A stretch of 7,855 nucleotides of DNA, taken from NCBI GenBank assembly GCA_019242135.1, contig JAFAWC010000360.1, forward strand, positions 1-7,855. The letters are read 5' to 3'. A program made the translations under genes and the position numbers. Below are positions 7,052-7,855 of the stretch, piece by piece. The notes below the pieces were generated by a model. That model saw only the letters and a program-made list of their open reading frames with translations, was not told the DNA's origin and searched no databases. The number at the start of each line of letters is the position of its first letter. Position 1 is the stretch's first letter. The DNA comes from Mycobacteriaceae bacterium (GTDB taxonomy: Bacteria; Actinomycetota; Actinomycetes; Mycobacteriales; Mycobacteriaceae).

Positions 7052-7855
7052 AGTCCTGGTCACCGCCGACTGGGCCGAGAGCAATCTCAACGCCCCCAAC
7101 ACGGTATTCGTCGAAGTGGACGAAGATACCAGCGCATACGACAACGGGCACATCGCAGGCGCGGTGAAGTTGGACTGGCGCACCGACCTGCAGGACCCGG
7201 TCGTGCGGGACTTCGTCGACGCCGAGCAGTTCTCCAAGCTGCTCAGTGAGCGCGGCATCGCCAACGACGACACCGTGATCCTCTACGGCGGCAACAACAA
7301 CTGGTTCGCGGCGTACGCGTACTGGTACTTCAAGCTGTACGGGCACGACGACGTCAAGCTGCTCGACGGCGGCCGCAAGAAGTGGGAGCTGGACGGGCGC
7401 CCGCTGTCCACCGACGCGGCGCAGCGCAACTCGACGAGCTACACCGCCAAGCAGCCGAACAACGCGATCCGCGCGTTTCGCGACGAGGTGCTCGCGGCAA
7501 TCGGCAAGAAGAACCTCGTCGACGTGCGCTCCCCTGACGAGTTCTCCGGAAAGATTCTGGCGCCGGCGCACCTGCCGCAGGAGCAGAGCCAGCGGCCCGG
7601 CCACATTCCGAGTGCCATCAACGTGCCGTGGAGCAAGGCGGCCAACGAGGACGGCACCTTCAAGTCCGACGACGACCTGACCAAGCTGTACGCCGAATCG
7701 GGTCTCGACGACTCGAAGGAGACGATCGCGTACTGCCGGATCGGGGAACGCTCGTCGCACACCTGGTTTGTGCTCCACGAGTTGCTCGGGCACGGGAATG
7801 TCAAGAACTACGACGGAAGTTGGACCGAATACGGCTCTCTGGTGGGGGCCCCGAT
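7038..7855 (+). CDS. cysA2: Thiosulfate sulfurtransferase (rhodanese) CysA2, 3' end missing
   Basis: The frame is open from ATG 7038 to the window end (272 codons). The M. tuberculosis homologue is about 277 residues, so only the last few are missing. Rhodaneses move sulfane sulfur from donors such as thiosulfate to thiol acceptors through a cysteine persulfide. The tandem architecture is visible: an inactive N-terminal domain (about 5-130) and a C-terminal catalytic domain (about 155 onward) with Asp-Val-Arg-Ser-Pro-Asp-Glu-Phe, then catalytic Cys233 in the loop Cys-Arg-Ile-Gly-Glu-Arg-Ser. Near-identity to M. tuberculosis CysA2 as I recall it is seen throughout, for example Leu-Tyr-Gly-Gly-Asn-Asn-Asn-Trp-Phe-Ala. 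AAGGA (7028-7032) lies 5 nt before the ATG, inside the end of the DUF4395 gene, so the two are probably translated together and fall under the polycysteine attenuator. Confidence 0.95.
   Translation, partial: MSRSEVLVTADWAESNLNAPNTVFVEVDEDTSAYDNGHIAGAVKLDWRTDLQDPVVRDFVDAEQFSKLLSERGIANDDTVILYGGNNNWFAAYAYWYFKLYGHDDVKLLDGGRKKWELDGRPLSTDAAQRNSTSYTAKQPNNAIRAFRDEVLAAIGKKNLVDVRSPDEFSGKILAPAHLPQEQSQRPGHIPSAINVPWSKAANEDGTFKSDDDLTKLYAESGLDDSKETIAYCRIGERSSHTWFVLHELLGHGNVKNYDGSWTEYGSLVGAP

Noticed and set aside
6945..7793. Minus-strand open frame (282 codons) opposite cysA2
   Set aside because: The plus-strand frame encodes an unmistakable rhodanese. The antisense product is Val/Arg-rich with no domain.

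Overview
The window comes from a high-GC actinobacterium, almost certainly a mycobacterium of the fast-growing (Mycolicibacterium-like) type. The basis is recognition of protein families, not a database search. It carries mshD (mycothiol synthase, confined to Actinobacteria), a mycobacterial-type GlnR, the mannan-elongation factor LmeA, and a PstS lipoprotein resembling M. tuberculosis PstS3. From memory, the gene order matches the M. smegmatis glnR/lmeA region. In M. tuberculosis only the phoT (pstB-like) gene lies next to mshD.

Minus strand, read right to left: glnR (5025-4255) overlaps mshD (4258-3362) by 4 bp. A 224-bp gap follows, with an 11-bp-phased direct repeat resembling an actinobacterial PHO/RegX3 box. 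The phosphate ABC transporter operon comes next: pstS (3137-2007), pstC (1994-942), pstA (945-43) and the first seven codons of pstB (22-1). The genes are tightly packed. A strong stem-loop lies in the first part of pstC, between two candidate starts.

Plus strand, diverging from glnR: lmeA (5166-5963) overlaps the membrane-anchored thioredoxin thiX (5960-6403) by 4 bp. Immediately after thiX is a promoter whose -10 box sits 7 nt before a GTG. That GTG opens an apparently leaderless 29-codon leader peptide with six cysteines, ending Cys-Phe-Cys-Cys-Cys-Cys-Arg. The polycysteine codon tract is complementary to the ribosome-binding site of the next gene, a DUF4395 membrane protein. That gene overlaps cysA2, a two-domain rhodanese cut off by the window end a few codons before its expected stop. 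This is the most interesting element of the window: a cysteine-sensing translational attenuator controlling sulfur-transfer genes. I recall such a polycysteine leader being reported in M. smegmatis at what seems to be the same locus, so the class is not wholly new, but the pairing can be read here base by base.

Overall the region combines nitrogen control (GlnR), mycothiol synthesis (MshD), phosphate uptake (Pst), cell-envelope glycan elongation (LmeA) and sulfur/thiol chemistry (ThiX, DUF4395, CysA2). No tRNA, rRNA, CRISPR array, insertion sequence or clear intrinsic terminator was seen. Every intergenic gap is shorter than 300 bp.
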